A DNA stretch of 64,000 nucleotides from Sulfurimonas hongkongensis. Lineage in GTDB: Bacteria; Campylobacterota; Campylobacteria; Campylobacterales; Sulfurimonadaceae. The translations under genes and the position numbers were made by a program. Shown in pieces: positions 18,530 through 26,683 of the stretch. Every line of letters starts with the position of its first letter. The first letter of the stretch is position 1. The stretch is taken from positions 1-64,000 of the forward strand of contig NZ_AUPZ01000003.1 in NCBI RefSeq assembly GCF_000445475.1. Reading direction: 5' to 3'. The notes under the pieces were generated by a model. That model had not been told where the DNA came from and ran no database searches. It saw only the letters and a program-made list of their open reading frames with translations.

Positions 18530-20644
18530 TTATTGTTTTAATCCTATAAGAGTTTGTAGAAGTTGGTCAGAGGTTGTGATGGTTTTACCATTTGCTTGGA
18601 ACCCTCTTTGTATGATAATAAGCTGGGTTAGGGCACGTGAGAGGTCAACATTTGACGCTTCAAGTGCGGCTGCTTGGATAAACCCACGCCCAGCAGTTGC
18701 GGCAGTTCCGATAATAGGATCACCAGAGTTTGCAGTTTGAATGAAAATATTTCCACCCTCAGTTGACAAACCCTCGTTGTTTGTAAACTTCGCCATACCA
18801 ATTTGAGCAAGACCAAAAGAACGACCATTTGAAAATGATCCAACTAAAGTACCACTCTGATCGATTCTGATACCGACTAAATCTCCACCCGTATAACCAT
18901 CTTGACTTATCCCTGATGTAGCAGATCTACTATCAAAACTCGTCATTCCATCAAAAGCATTTGCAGTACCAAAACTAAGGTTTATCTGCTGATCTGGAGC
19001 TGAACCATTGTTACCACTAAAAGAGATATTTGGTGGATTGTAAGTAGCCAATGAACCATCATTGTTAAAACGGACAGAGCCCCTTTTTTCATCAAGAGGT
19101 GCTGTTGTATCTATAGTCGCTGGAGGCGGAACAGTTACAAGCATATCCCAGGTACTTCCTGTTGATGTATCAAGCTCTGTTTTTCTAAACTCCATTCTAA
19201 GAGTATGTTTAGAGCCTAATGAGTCAAAAACATCTATGGAGCTTGAGTGTGTAGCTACATTAAAACTTTGTGAGTATGCTGTTCCACCACTCGCTTGTGG
19301 TAGTACTGAGTTTAGTGCTTCCATATTTCTAGTAAATCGAGTGTTTTCAGTAACTACAGTACCCGTTCTTTTATCTGTATATGCTGTAATTTTAAGATTC
19401 ATATCATAATCATCTACACCACTATTTGGATTTTGGATTTCAAACTTTCCTTGCTCATTTACTGCAACAGTTATGCCATTTGTTGCACCACCTTGATTTC
19501 TAGCTTCATCTTCAAGCCATTTTCTCAAATCTGCCGTAGTAGTAAAGGTTTTATCCCCACCAAGTGTGTTAGCTGCAGAGGTTTTATTGTACTGATATCT
19601 ATGTGCTGTTACACTAGAAGCAGTTGCTATTCCAGAACCGGTATTTACTACAAAGTCAATATTGTGAGATGCTGAGGCATCAGCATTTGTATTTGTTAAA
19701 GTAATAACTTGAGCTGCATCAACAGAAGCTGTTACACCAGTGGTAGAACTCTTAGCATTGATAGCAGCTACATAGTTGTTAGCTGTCTCAGCTGGCGTTG
19801 CTCCAGCAGCTGCTGTTACATTTACAGTATTACCTGCAATGCCAAGCTCTGGATCAACATTAAAATCCATATCTAAAGCGGTATTTGCAACAACTGCACC
19901 CGCAACTACTTCTGAGTTTCTAAATGATGCCCATACTCCTTGATTTTCTTGAATAGAAAAAGCTTCGCCAACTTCATTAAACATTACACCTATATTACCA
20001 GCCTCTATTGCATTTCCATTTGCATCAACTGCTGCTGGTTGAATATTTGTACTACCTGACTTTACCTCATAAGCTGGAGACATACTCTCAACTATAGGTC
20101 CTGAGTTAAGATTTGCTTTTACTACCACTTCTTGTGAAGCAAAGGCTGGAGTTGTAAGTCCTGGTGGTATATTTATATCTGTAATAGGTGCAGTTGAGTC
20201 AACTTTACCAGTTACAGGATCTCTAAGCCATCCTTGAGTTATAAAACCGTTGTTATCAACAAAGTTTCCAGCAGCATCAAACTTAAAGTCACCTGCACGA
20301 GTATACTTATAAGTGTTACCACCATCTGGAGAAACTATATAAAAACCATCCCCTTGAATAGCGACATCGGTGTTTTTATCAGAGTTTTGAACTGAACCTT
20401 GTGAGAAGATTCGTGTCATAGAGCTTACAGTAGAACCAAGTCCAACTTGAACAGGATTTTTACCACCGAGTTGTCCTTGAGGTGCTGTAGCTATAGCTTT
20501 TGTTTGAGCCAACAGATCTGAAAAGTTTGCACGAGAATATTTAAAACCTACTGTGTTTACATTTGCGATATTGTTTGACTCAACATCCATTGCAACTTGG
20601 TGTGATTGTAGTCCTGATACACCTGAAAATAGTGATTTTAACAT
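18530..20644 (-). CDS. flgE: Flagellar hook protein, large form
   Basis: The 704-residue protein begins with the hook/rod signature (LKSLFSGVSGLQSHQVAMDVESNNIANVNTVGFKYSR, shown in part) and ends with the conserved C-terminal helix (SNVDLSRALTQLIIIQRGFQANGKTITT). The middle is expanded and rich in Ala, Thr and Asn, typical of the large surface-exposed hook proteins of Campylobacterota. It polymerises into the external hook and is exported by the flagellar type III system, so it lacks a signal peptide. The gene lies downstream of a smaller flgE paralogue and a 126-bp tandem repeat array. A hairpin (18519-18545) overlaps its stop codon. Confidence 0.93.
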   Translation of the reverse strand: MLKSLFSGVSGLQSHQVAMDVESNNIANVNTVGFKYSRANFSDLLAQTKAIATAPQGQLGGKNPVQVGLGSTVSSMTRIFSQGSVQNSDKNTDVAIQGDGFYIVSPDGGNTYKYTRAGDFKFDAAGNFVDNNGFITQGWLRDPVTGKVDSTAPITDINIPPGLTTPAFASQEVVVKANLNSGPIVESMSPAYEVKSGSTNIQPAAVDANGNAIEAGNIGVMFNEVGEAFSIQENQGVWASFRNSEVVAGAVVANTALDMDFNVDPELGIAGNTVNVTAAAGATPAETANNYVAAINAKSSTTGVTASVDAAQVITLTNTNADASASHNIDFVVNTGSGIATASSVTAHRYQYNKTSAANTLGGDKTFTTTADLRKWLEDEARNQGGATNGITVAVNEQGKFEIQNPNSGVDDYDMNLKITAYTDKRTGTVVTENTRFTRNMEALNSVLPQASGGTAYSQSFNVATHSSSIDVFDSLGSKHTLRMEFRKTELDTSTGSTWDMLVTVPPPATIDTTAPLDEKRGSVRFNNDGSLATYNPPNISFSGNNGSAPDQQINLSFGTANAFDGMTSFDSRSATSGISQDGYTGGDLVGIRIDQSGTLVGSFSNGRSFGLAQIGMAKFTNNEGLSTEGGNIFIQTANSGDPIIGTAATAGRGFIQAAALEASNVDLSRALTQLIIIQRGFQANGKTITTSDQLLQTLIGLKQ

Positions 20645-20683
20645 CTTATGTCCTTTAATTTATTTCATAAATTTAAGGGAACC

Positions 20684-20979
20684 TAATCCCATTTTATTTG
20701 TCACGCCAAAGGGAGTAATCCCTTTGGCTACGCTAACGCTGAGTTTCCTTCGGCAGGAGGCCCTCGGCACTTGTGCCTCTTTGTTGCATTTCATAAATTT
20801 AAGGGAGGTTAATCCCATTTTATTTATTATGCCAAAGGGAGTAATCCCTTTGGCTACGCTAACGCTGAGTTTCCTTCGGCAGGAGGCCCTCGGCACTTGT
20901 GCCTCTTTGTTGCATTTCATAAATTTAAGGGAGGTTAATCCCATTTTATTTATTATGCCAAAGGGAGTAATCCCTTTAG
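20684..20979 (-). repeat. 126-bp tandem repeat array before flgE
   Basis: There are two full units (starts 20684, 20810) and a partial third (20936). Full units differ mainly at gtcacg versus attatg. Each contains the palindrome ccaaaggga-gtaa-tccctttgg and a smaller ggcac-ttgt-gcc hairpin. One minus frame stays open through the array with a 42-residue period (segment LSVSVAKGITPFG), but no gene signature supports translation. The array fills the gap between the two hook genes, with its last unit ending about 40 bp before the flgE start. Confidence 0.9.
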
Positions 20980-21039
20980 ATATTTTGTTTTTTGCACTTA
21001 AAAATAAGTAGCATTTAGTGTTCCAACTCTTTAGATATT

Positions 21040-22299
21040 TTATGCATCCATTTGCAGAGCTTTTTGCATCATCTGATCTGCTGTAGTTATAGACTTAGAG
21101 TTTGCGTCGTATGATCTTTGAAGTATAATAAGATCTGTAAGCGCTGCATCCATCCTAACATTTGAATTCTCTAAGTTAAAGTTTACAACATCTGTACCTA
21201 TAATATTTTCTCCATCTGCATCTGTATAAAAAAGTGCCTCTCCGCTATTGTCGCTCTTTGTAAAGTTTGCCCCACCAGCTCTTTGAAGTCCTTGTTCATT
21301 CGCAAAGTGATAGACTGCGATTTTGCCTACACTACTTTGCATACCATTTGTAAAAGTAGCAATAACTTCAGCATTTTTATTGATACTATAACCTTTTAGA
21401 TCTCCGCCTATTGTTCCATCAGAGACACTAGATGCGCTTGGTGGAATATTGCTAATAGCTACAACACCATCAAAACCACTTCCCATATCTATGGCTACTT
21501 CTGCACCGTTGTTGTCTATAGTAGTTAAGGTAGTTGAGATAAGTCCGCCACTCGCATCAAATTCAGCACTTCCTGTTTGCGTATCATAAATAGTTTCGCC
21601 ATCAAGTGATTGCGTAGTAGCTACTACTTCCCACTGACTGCCAGGTAAAACTTGTGGTTCTATTTTTGAAAAAGATAGTTGTAGGTGGTTTTTATTGTTT
21701 TGTGGATCAACTACACCTGCACCTATGGTTTGAACTGCATCATCAGTTCCTATGTTTCCGATAAATTTTGCCTCAGTGGTCGGCTCTGGCGGATATGTAA
21801 GGGTTTTTGGAAAACGCAACTTCTCTTGAGAACCAATATCTCCTAGTTTTACTTCCCCTAAAATATCTGTTAGTTCATTGTTAGCACCTATGTTTTTTCC
21901 CATAGTTCCTAAAACATAGTGCCCATCTTTTGTAACAAGGTCATTGTCTACATCAAAAGTAAAATCTCCAGCTCTTGTATACATAGTCTCATCACTTCCA
22001 GATATACCAAACCATCCATTTCCAACTATGGCTAAGTCTGTAGATCTATCTGAGAGCAAGATGCTCCCTTGTGTCTTATCCATGGCAGATGTACCTAAAG
22101 TTACACCATAGCCTGTAGTGTCATTAGTCGGTTTCGCAGATGTAGAGTTCAGTGTCTCTTCAAAGATAGAAGAGAACTCTGGTCTATAGCCACGAAAACC
22201 TATAGTTGAGATATTTGCAATATTGTCAGATACTATATCTATGGCAGTTTGGTTAGTTTTTAAACCAGATATACCTGTATAAAAAGCTTGAGTCATCAT
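21040..22299 (-). CDS. Flagellar hook protein paralogue, short form
   Basis: The 419-residue protein has the N-terminal rod/hook motif (MTQAFYTGISGLKTNQTAID, SDNIANISTIGFRGYR) and the C-terminal motif (RMDAALTDLIILQRSYDANSKSI). It belongs to the FlgE/FlgF/FlgG superfamily; direct linkage to flgD and fliK points to FlgE. Campylobacter also has two flgE-type genes, one beside fliK-flgD. Its division of labour with the 704-residue form is unknown; a proximal hook role is possible. It starts 5 bp after flgD. Confidence 0.9.
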   Translation of the reverse strand: MMTQAFYTGISGLKTNQTAIDIVSDNIANISTIGFRGYRPEFSSIFEETLNSTSAKPTNDTTGYGVTLGTSAMDKTQGSILLSDRSTDLAIVGNGWFGISGSDETMYTRAGDFTFDVDNDLVTKDGHYVLGTMGKNIGANNELTDILGEVKLGDIGSQEKLRFPKTLTYPPEPTTEAKFIGNIGTDDAVQTIGAGVVDPQNNKNHLQLSFSKIEPQVLPGSQWEVVATTQSLDGETIYDTQTGSAEFDASGGLISTTLTTIDNNGAEVAIDMGSGFDGVVAISNIPPSASSVSDGTIGGDLKGYSINKNAEVIATFTNGMQSSVGKIAVYHFANEQGLQRAGGANFTKSDNSGEALFYTDADGENIIGTDVVNFNLENSNVRMDAALTDLIILQRSYDANSKSITTADQMMQKALQMDA

Positions 22300-22304
22300 G
22301 ATAT

Positions 22305-23000
22305 TTAATAAACCTCTTTAATGCTGTCAAGTGAGACATAGTTTGAACCTACTTTTACAAGTGCTTTTCCTTCCTCAAATCTAACTGCTTCTATAGGATA
22401 AGTCCCAAGTCTTGTAGCTTGTGTCTCTCCTGCTTCATTTTTATAGCTAGCAGTTACATAGTAGATACCACTATCTGCACTACTGCCATCACTAAGTACT
22501 CCATCCCAGTCAAATTGATATACACCTGCTTCTTTTTTATCTAAAGTGTTTCCATTTTCATCTTCCATATCAATACCTATTGTACTAACAACGTTACCTT
22601 CGCTATCTAAGATCTCTAAGGTTCCATCTTTTATATCTTGTGGAAAATAGACTTCAAAAGAGCTCTCTGAGCCTTTATCGTGTTGTATAGCATTGCTTCC
22701 TAAGTCAGCTGTTTTACCAATAGCTGCAATCGTTGAGAAATCTTGTGATGCAGCCATAGAAAGAGCTAGGTCTGAGAGTGCTTTATTAGTGTTCTCAGAT
22801 GCCTCAAGAGTAGCTAGTTGAGAAGTTTGAGATAAAATCTTCTCACTATCCATAGGCTCTGTTGGATCTTGATGTTGAAGCTCCACCAAGAGAAGCTTCA
22901 TAAAGTCATCTTTGCCTAAGACAGTTTTATCTTTTACTGCCTCTGTTGTATCTACTCTGCCATGAGTTGCCAGGTTTTCACCTACTGAATTGATAGCCAT
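22305..23000 (-). CDS. flgD: Flagellar hook capping protein
   Basis: The 231-residue protein has the FlgD N-terminal motif (LGKDDFMKLLLVELQHQDPTEPMDSE), followed by the FlgD Ig-like and tudor-like region (FDWDGVLSDGSSADSGIYYV). It caps the growing hook and helps FlgE subunits assemble, then is discarded. A GGAG ribosome site lies before the ATG at 23000. The upstream intergenic space to fliK is filled by an 87-bp tandem repeat array. Confidence 0.95.
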   Translation of the reverse strand: MAINSVGENLATHGRVDTTEAVKDKTVLGKDDFMKLLLVELQHQDPTEPMDSEKILSQTSQLATLEASENTNKALSDLALSMAASQDFSTIAAIGKTADLGSNAIQHDKGSESSFEVYFPQDIKDGTLEILDSEGNVVSTIGIDMEDENGNTLDKKEAGVYQFDWDGVLSDGSSADSGIYYVTASYKNEAGETQATRLGTYPIEAVRFEEGKALVKVGSNYVSLDSIKEVY

Positions 23001-23050
23001 AATATACTCCTTAATTTTATTTCATAAAATGAAGGGGGGCCTTCATCTTA

Positions 23051-23425
23051 TTTGTCCGTAAAAGGAACAAGTCCCTTTTACTTCGCTTAGGCCGCTGTGG
23101 CCACTGAAGCTAGCCTTTTTACAAAAGGCAGAGTTTATTTGTCCGTAAAAGGAACAAGTCCCTTTTACTTCGCTTAGGCCGCTGTGGCCACTGAAGCTAG
23201 CCTTTTTACAAAAGGCAGAGTTTATTTGTCCGTAAAAGGAACAAGTCCCTTTTACTTCGCTTAGGCCGCTGTGGCCACTGAAGCTAGCCTTTTTACAAAA
23301 GGCAGAGTTTATTTGTCCGTAAAAGGAACAAGTCCCTTTTACTTCGCTTAGGCCGCTGTGGCCACTGAAGCTAGCCTTTTTACAAAAGGCAGAGTTTATT
23401 TGTCCATAAAAGGAACAAGTCCCTT
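23051..23425 (-). repeat. 87-bp tandem repeat array before flgD
   Basis: Units begin at 23051, 23138, 23225, 23312 and 23399, an exact 87-bp period. The first four appear identical; the fifth is truncated and diverged. Each unit contains the hairpin gtaaaagg-aacaagt-ccttttac, a ggcc-gctgt-ggcc hairpin and gcctttt-taca-aaaggc. On the minus strand one frame stays open with a 29-residue period (LSEVKGTCSFYG), but no start codon is apparent. The array separates fliK from flgD. Confidence 0.93.
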
Positions 23426-23427
23426 AC

Positions 23428-24849
23428 TTATGCGTAGTTTGGAACTATAATCTCTAAAGAGCTTAAAATCTCTTCATTCTTATCTTCGTTTTCAAAATAA
23501 GCATACTCTTCATTAGCTCTTTTTTCATTTTGGCGATTTTGTTGCTGGTTTGCAGCTTGTTGTTCGCCTCCAGAAGAGTTATTAAAGTTTAATGAAGCAT
23601 TATTTATTCCATTATTGTTTAACTGTGCTCTTAACTCATTTGCATTCATTGAGAGTGTGTTGATTGCAGTATTGTTTGAGCTGATATTTACATGTAGATT
23701 TTTACCTCTTTGGATTATCGTCAAGTCAACTTCTCCAAGTTTTTGCGGATTTAGTTGAAGCTTTACTCTTGTAAATGGAGACTTATAGTCCTCTATAGCC
23801 GTCTTTACATCTTGAGATAGGTACTTTATCATCTGCTTTGCTTCGTTTAGTTTTACTTCTAAACTATCAGACTTTAGCGATAATCCATCTAGTTTTGAGT
23901 TAGTTTGTCCATCGTTAGCTGATGATTCGCCATGCAAAAGCTTCTCTAAGTTTTTAGTTACATCTGTCGTTGCTGTTGGAGCAAGAACTCTAGCCGTAGC
24001 TACAGAAAAATCTGCTGTTAATTTTGCAGAGTCTTTAGATTTTTCACCTCGTAATAATAACTTTAGTGTCTCATCTGCTTTTTCTTTTGGTGTTTTTTGC
24101 TCTATTTTAAATTGTTTAGCCACTACTATTTGCTCCGTAGTAAGCTCCTTTGCTTCAAGAGATTTAAACAGGGGTGTTTTTTTTGCTATGTCGTTAGTAG
24201 GCTTTATATTTAGTTTTTTATCTTCTACTGCATTTTGCTCTTGGACCTTTTGCTCACCGCTCGAAGCAGAAGTGTTTTGTGCTGTTGCCTTGTTTAGCGG
24301 AGTCTTTGTTTTAAGTAAGCCATCACTCTTAGCATCTTTTGCAATTGGTTTAGCTCTTACTTCTTCTAAACTTAACTTAGAGACATCAATACCAAAGTTT
24401 TTTGCCATAGTGGCTAAACCCCTTAGTGTCTTTGGTAACTCTTTTGTTTGTGACTTTTTATATTCATCACTTTGTAAGATTTTAGACTTTAAGTACTCTT
24501 TCGCATCCGAGATTAAGCTTTTTAACTCTTTAGCACTCATGCCTTGAGTGAGTTTTGGATTTAACTCTAGGGCATCTTTTTGCTCACCTGCAAGCTTTAT
24601 CGGCTTTTCATTATCTTTAGCTTTTTCACCTTTTAAAAGCGAGAGAAGTGACTCTTTTTTAGAGCTTGTTTTTGAAATAGTATTTGATGCTTTTTCGTCT
24701 TCTAGCGAGAGAACAATTGCACCATTTGCTGGTTTATCTTTTGTTACAACACCTTTTAAGAGCTGTGAAAAAGATAGATTAGACTCTTTATCTGGAGCTC
24801 CAAGAGGAGATGACGCCTTAGCATCACTTTTTGCACTTACAACAATCAT
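23428..24849 (-). CDS. fliK: Flagellar hook-length control protein
   Basis: The 473-residue protein is Lys-, Ser- and Ala-rich and low in complexity over its first ~330 residues. It then has the conserved Flg_hook C-terminal domain (VKLQLNPQKLGEVDLTIIQR, followed by LRAQLNNNGI). This matches FliK, the secreted ruler that ends hook growth and switches export specificity. The C-terminal tail is Gln/Asn-rich. A good Shine-Dalgarno (AAGGAG) lies before the ATG, and a sigma-54-like promoter lies just upstream. It is the first gene of the fliK-flgD-flgE run. Confidence 0.9.
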   Translation of the reverse strand: MIVVSAKSDAKASSPLGAPDKESNLSFSQLLKGVVTKDKPANGAIVLSLEDEKASNTISKTSSKKESLLSLLKGEKAKDNEKPIKLAGEQKDALELNPKLTQGMSAKELKSLISDAKEYLKSKILQSDEYKKSQTKELPKTLRGLATMAKNFGIDVSKLSLEEVRAKPIAKDAKSDGLLKTKTPLNKATAQNTSASSGEQKVQEQNAVEDKKLNIKPTNDIAKKTPLFKSLEAKELTTEQIVVAKQFKIEQKTPKEKADETLKLLLRGEKSKDSAKLTADFSVATARVLAPTATTDVTKNLEKLLHGESSANDGQTNSKLDGLSLKSDSLEVKLNEAKQMIKYLSQDVKTAIEDYKSPFTRVKLQLNPQKLGEVDLTIIQRGKNLHVNISSNNTAINTLSMNANELRAQLNNNGINNASLNFNNSSGGEQQAANQQQNRQNEKRANEEYAYFENEDKNEEILSSLEIIVPNYA

Positions 24850-24879
24850 CTTTTACTCCTTGGCAATTTTTAGTTATCT

Positions 24880-24896
24880 AGCATTAATTATTCCAA
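24880..24896 (-). promoter_or_regulatory. Candidate sigma-54 promoter for fliK
   Basis: The minus strand reads TTGGAATAATTAATGCT. The invariant GG and GC are exactly ten bases apart, as in -24/-12 promoters (TGG-x-TGC). It would start transcription about 20 nt before the fliK ATG. Sigma-54 control of hook genes is the rule in Campylobacterota. The inner bases match consensus only partly. Confidence 0.55.
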
Positions 24897-24944
24897 ATAG
24901 ATATATTGATTTAAAAGATATATGGTTTTGTCGATGTTAGGTTT

Positions 24945-25208
24945 ATGAAAAATATACTTTTTTTAATCATGCCAGCTCTTCTTTTCTCACAAAGCCCATT
25001 TGATACTCCTAAAAATAGGCAATTTAATTTTTTGGCTTTTGAGAAGAAGCAGAGTATAGAGACGCAGGAAGCTGCAAAAAACCCTAAGATAAAGTGTAGA
25101 TTGGTTTGTGATAAGAAGATTTATAAAGAGCAAAAAATATCAGAGGCTATAGAATTTTACAAAAACTCCAAGATCTATAAGTTTGATTACTCAAGTATGT
25201 CTAAGTAG
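24945..25208 (+). CDS. Small exported protein, unknown function
   Basis: The 87-residue protein starts with a signal-peptide-like segment (MKNILFLIMPALLFSQS) and then has a charged mature part with two Cys (CRLVCDKK). It is transcribed divergently from fliK from a 95-bp shared intergenic region, suggesting joint control with hook genes, which is inference. An AGG ribosome site is weak but positioned. The last 22 bp overlap the end of the convergent GGDEF-like gene. I recognise no family. Confidence 0.65.
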   Translation: MKNILFLIMPALLFSQSPFDTPKNRQFNFLAFEKKQSIETQEAAKNPKIKCRLVCDKKIYKEQKISEAIEFYKNSKIYKFDYSSMSK

Positions 25209-25597
25209 TCTATATTTTTTTTACAAAAGTGTTTAACACTATTTTGCAAAACCGCCACAAGTTCATCAGCATTTTCTCCATCAACAGGATAGCTAATCAA
25301 AAAAGAGTTTAAAAAAACTCCATATTTTTCATCTAGTTGTTTTTTCACTATCTCTGCACCATATTTATCTGTATATGGAAGAACAAAAAAGTAGTCTTTT
25401 TTATAGTTTGCTATAGTATCAGATGTTCTAAGTGTATTTGATAGTGTGTCTGAAATATTAACTTTTTGAACTTTAGAAAAGTCACAATAGAGTATAGTAA
25501 AACTCTCTGCCCTGTTTTCATCTAACCTGTCGGCTATACCGATATTTAAGCGAAGCAGTTGTTTAAAGTCTGCAAATTGAAAGTGAATACCAGCCAT
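25187..25597 (-). CDS. Small degenerate GGDEF-like protein
   Basis: The 136-residue protein has the order of secondary structure and some landmarks of a GGDEF core: FTILYCDFSKV in place of the metal-site strand, TLRTSDTIANY, and YFFVLPYTD after the position of the GGDEF loop. That loop reads KKDYF, so cyclase activity is not expected. It could bind c-di-GMP or act as a scaffold. It has a good TAGGAG ribosome site. Its 3' end overlaps the convergent exported protein gene by 22 bp. Confidence 0.6.
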   Translation of the reverse strand: MAGIHFQFADFKQLLRLNIGIADRLDENRAESFTILYCDFSKVQKVNISDTLSNTLRTSDTIANYKKDYFFVLPYTDKYGAEIVKKQLDEKYGVFLNSFLISYPVDGENADELVAVLQNSVKHFCKKNIDYLDILE

Positions 25598-25661
25598 AAT
25601 AAACTCCTAAATAGACTCAAAACTTCTTATATATTTTAATTTCTTTATAGTATAGCCAAAT

Positions 25662-26639
25662 CTACAAAATTGTAAAAGCTTCTATATCTTGTCTTGAGCT
25701 GTATGGCGAGCTTTTCAACTCTTCTTTATCAAAAAGGAGTCTATAAGTAGCCCCTTCATCCGCCTTAGTATATGTCAAGATTACTTTTGCAGCTAACTCC
25801 TTATCACTATCACTTGCATTTTTACTCAGTAGTGAGTGAGGTCCGGGAATCCCAAGAGTTCTTATGTGATAAAATTTATCGTTATCTATCTCTTGTAAGT
25901 AAGCATTTTCTTCTTTGTTTCTTCCCACAACAAGCTTCGCACCATCTGGTAAGCGAAGGTGTCTTCCAAACTTCATTACTGGGATATCTTTTACCTCAAA
26001 CTTATCATACTTTATAAAGTCTCGCATCTTCTTTCCAAAGTTCTCATCTGTAAGTAAACAACCTCCACCCGGGCTTTCAAAGTCAGCAAGCCCTATCTCA
26101 CTTGCAAGTTGGAGTTGTCTATCACGACTTCTCCCACTGATGGACTCAAGCCTTTCTCTATCTACCCAACCACTCTTCTCAGCAATAGTTGGTTCTAATA
26201 ATTTTGCAGACATTGGACGCAAAAGAAGTCCATCACAGTTACTCTCATTTAAAACAGTTTGAAGAGCATCTCTGTTTTGGCTCATTGGACGTTGACCTAA
26301 AACTTCTCCGCTTATCAAAAAGCTAGCACCCTCAACTTCCATGATTCTTTTTGCAACTGCAAACATCTTTGCATGGCAGTCGATGCAAGGGTTGAAGTTT
26401 TTTCCATAACCATGTTTTGGATCAAAGAGCACATCTTGCAAAAATTCACTCTGTATATCTATAACCATAAGTTCAGCACCAACTTGATCACACATACTTT
26501 GCATATGCTCTTGTCTATCTTTTGTACTTCCAAAACCTGTAGAGATATTTAGAGCTAAAACTTCTATCCCTTGGTCTAAGATAAGTTTCATCGCTAGTGT
26601 TGAGTCAAGTCCACCGCTAAAGAGTGCTATTGCTTTCAT
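25662..26639 (-). CDS. PP-loop ATPase, tRNA thiolation-like, with NFACT-R-like C-terminus
   Basis: The 325-residue protein starts with a PP-loop motif (ALFSGGLDSTLAMKL) that activates substrates by adenylation. NPCIDCHAKMF and a later Cys (GGGCLLTDENF) resemble MnmA/ThiI-type tRNA thiolation enzymes. The C-terminal part (FGRHLRLPDGAKLVVGRNKEENAYL) resembles the NFACT-R/DUF814 RNA-binding domain. The combination suggests an RNA sulfur-transfer or related modification enzyme; the target base is unknown. It lies just downstream of dnaG on the same strand. Confidence 0.75.
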   Translation of the reverse strand: MKAIALFSGGLDSTLAMKLILDQGIEVLALNISTGFGSTKDRQEHMQSMCDQVGAELMVIDIQSEFLQDVLFDPKHGYGKNFNPCIDCHAKMFAVAKRIMEVEGASFLISGEVLGQRPMSQNRDALQTVLNESNCDGLLLRPMSAKLLEPTIAEKSGWVDRERLESISGRSRDRQLQLASEIGLADFESPGGGCLLTDENFGKKMRDFIKYDKFEVKDIPVMKFGRHLRLPDGAKLVVGRNKEENAYLQEIDNDKFYHIRTLGIPGPHSLLSKNASDSDKELAAKVILTYTKADEGATYRLLFDKEELKSSPYSSRQDIEAFTIL

Positions 26640-26683
26640 TTGCTACCTTTTGCTTTTTATAATTTTACCATTATAATAACTTT

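Noticed and set aside
18519-18545. Strong terminator at the flgE end
   Set aside because: The hairpin AGGATTAAAAC/GTTTTAATCCT overlaps the stop codon but has no T-run in the flgE direction; mentioned only within the gene entry.
20660-20944. Open frame of 94 codons through the 126-bp array
   Set aside because: It is a product of tandem repetition with a period divisible by three; there is no ribosome site or family, and the opposite strand is open as well. Kept as a repeat.
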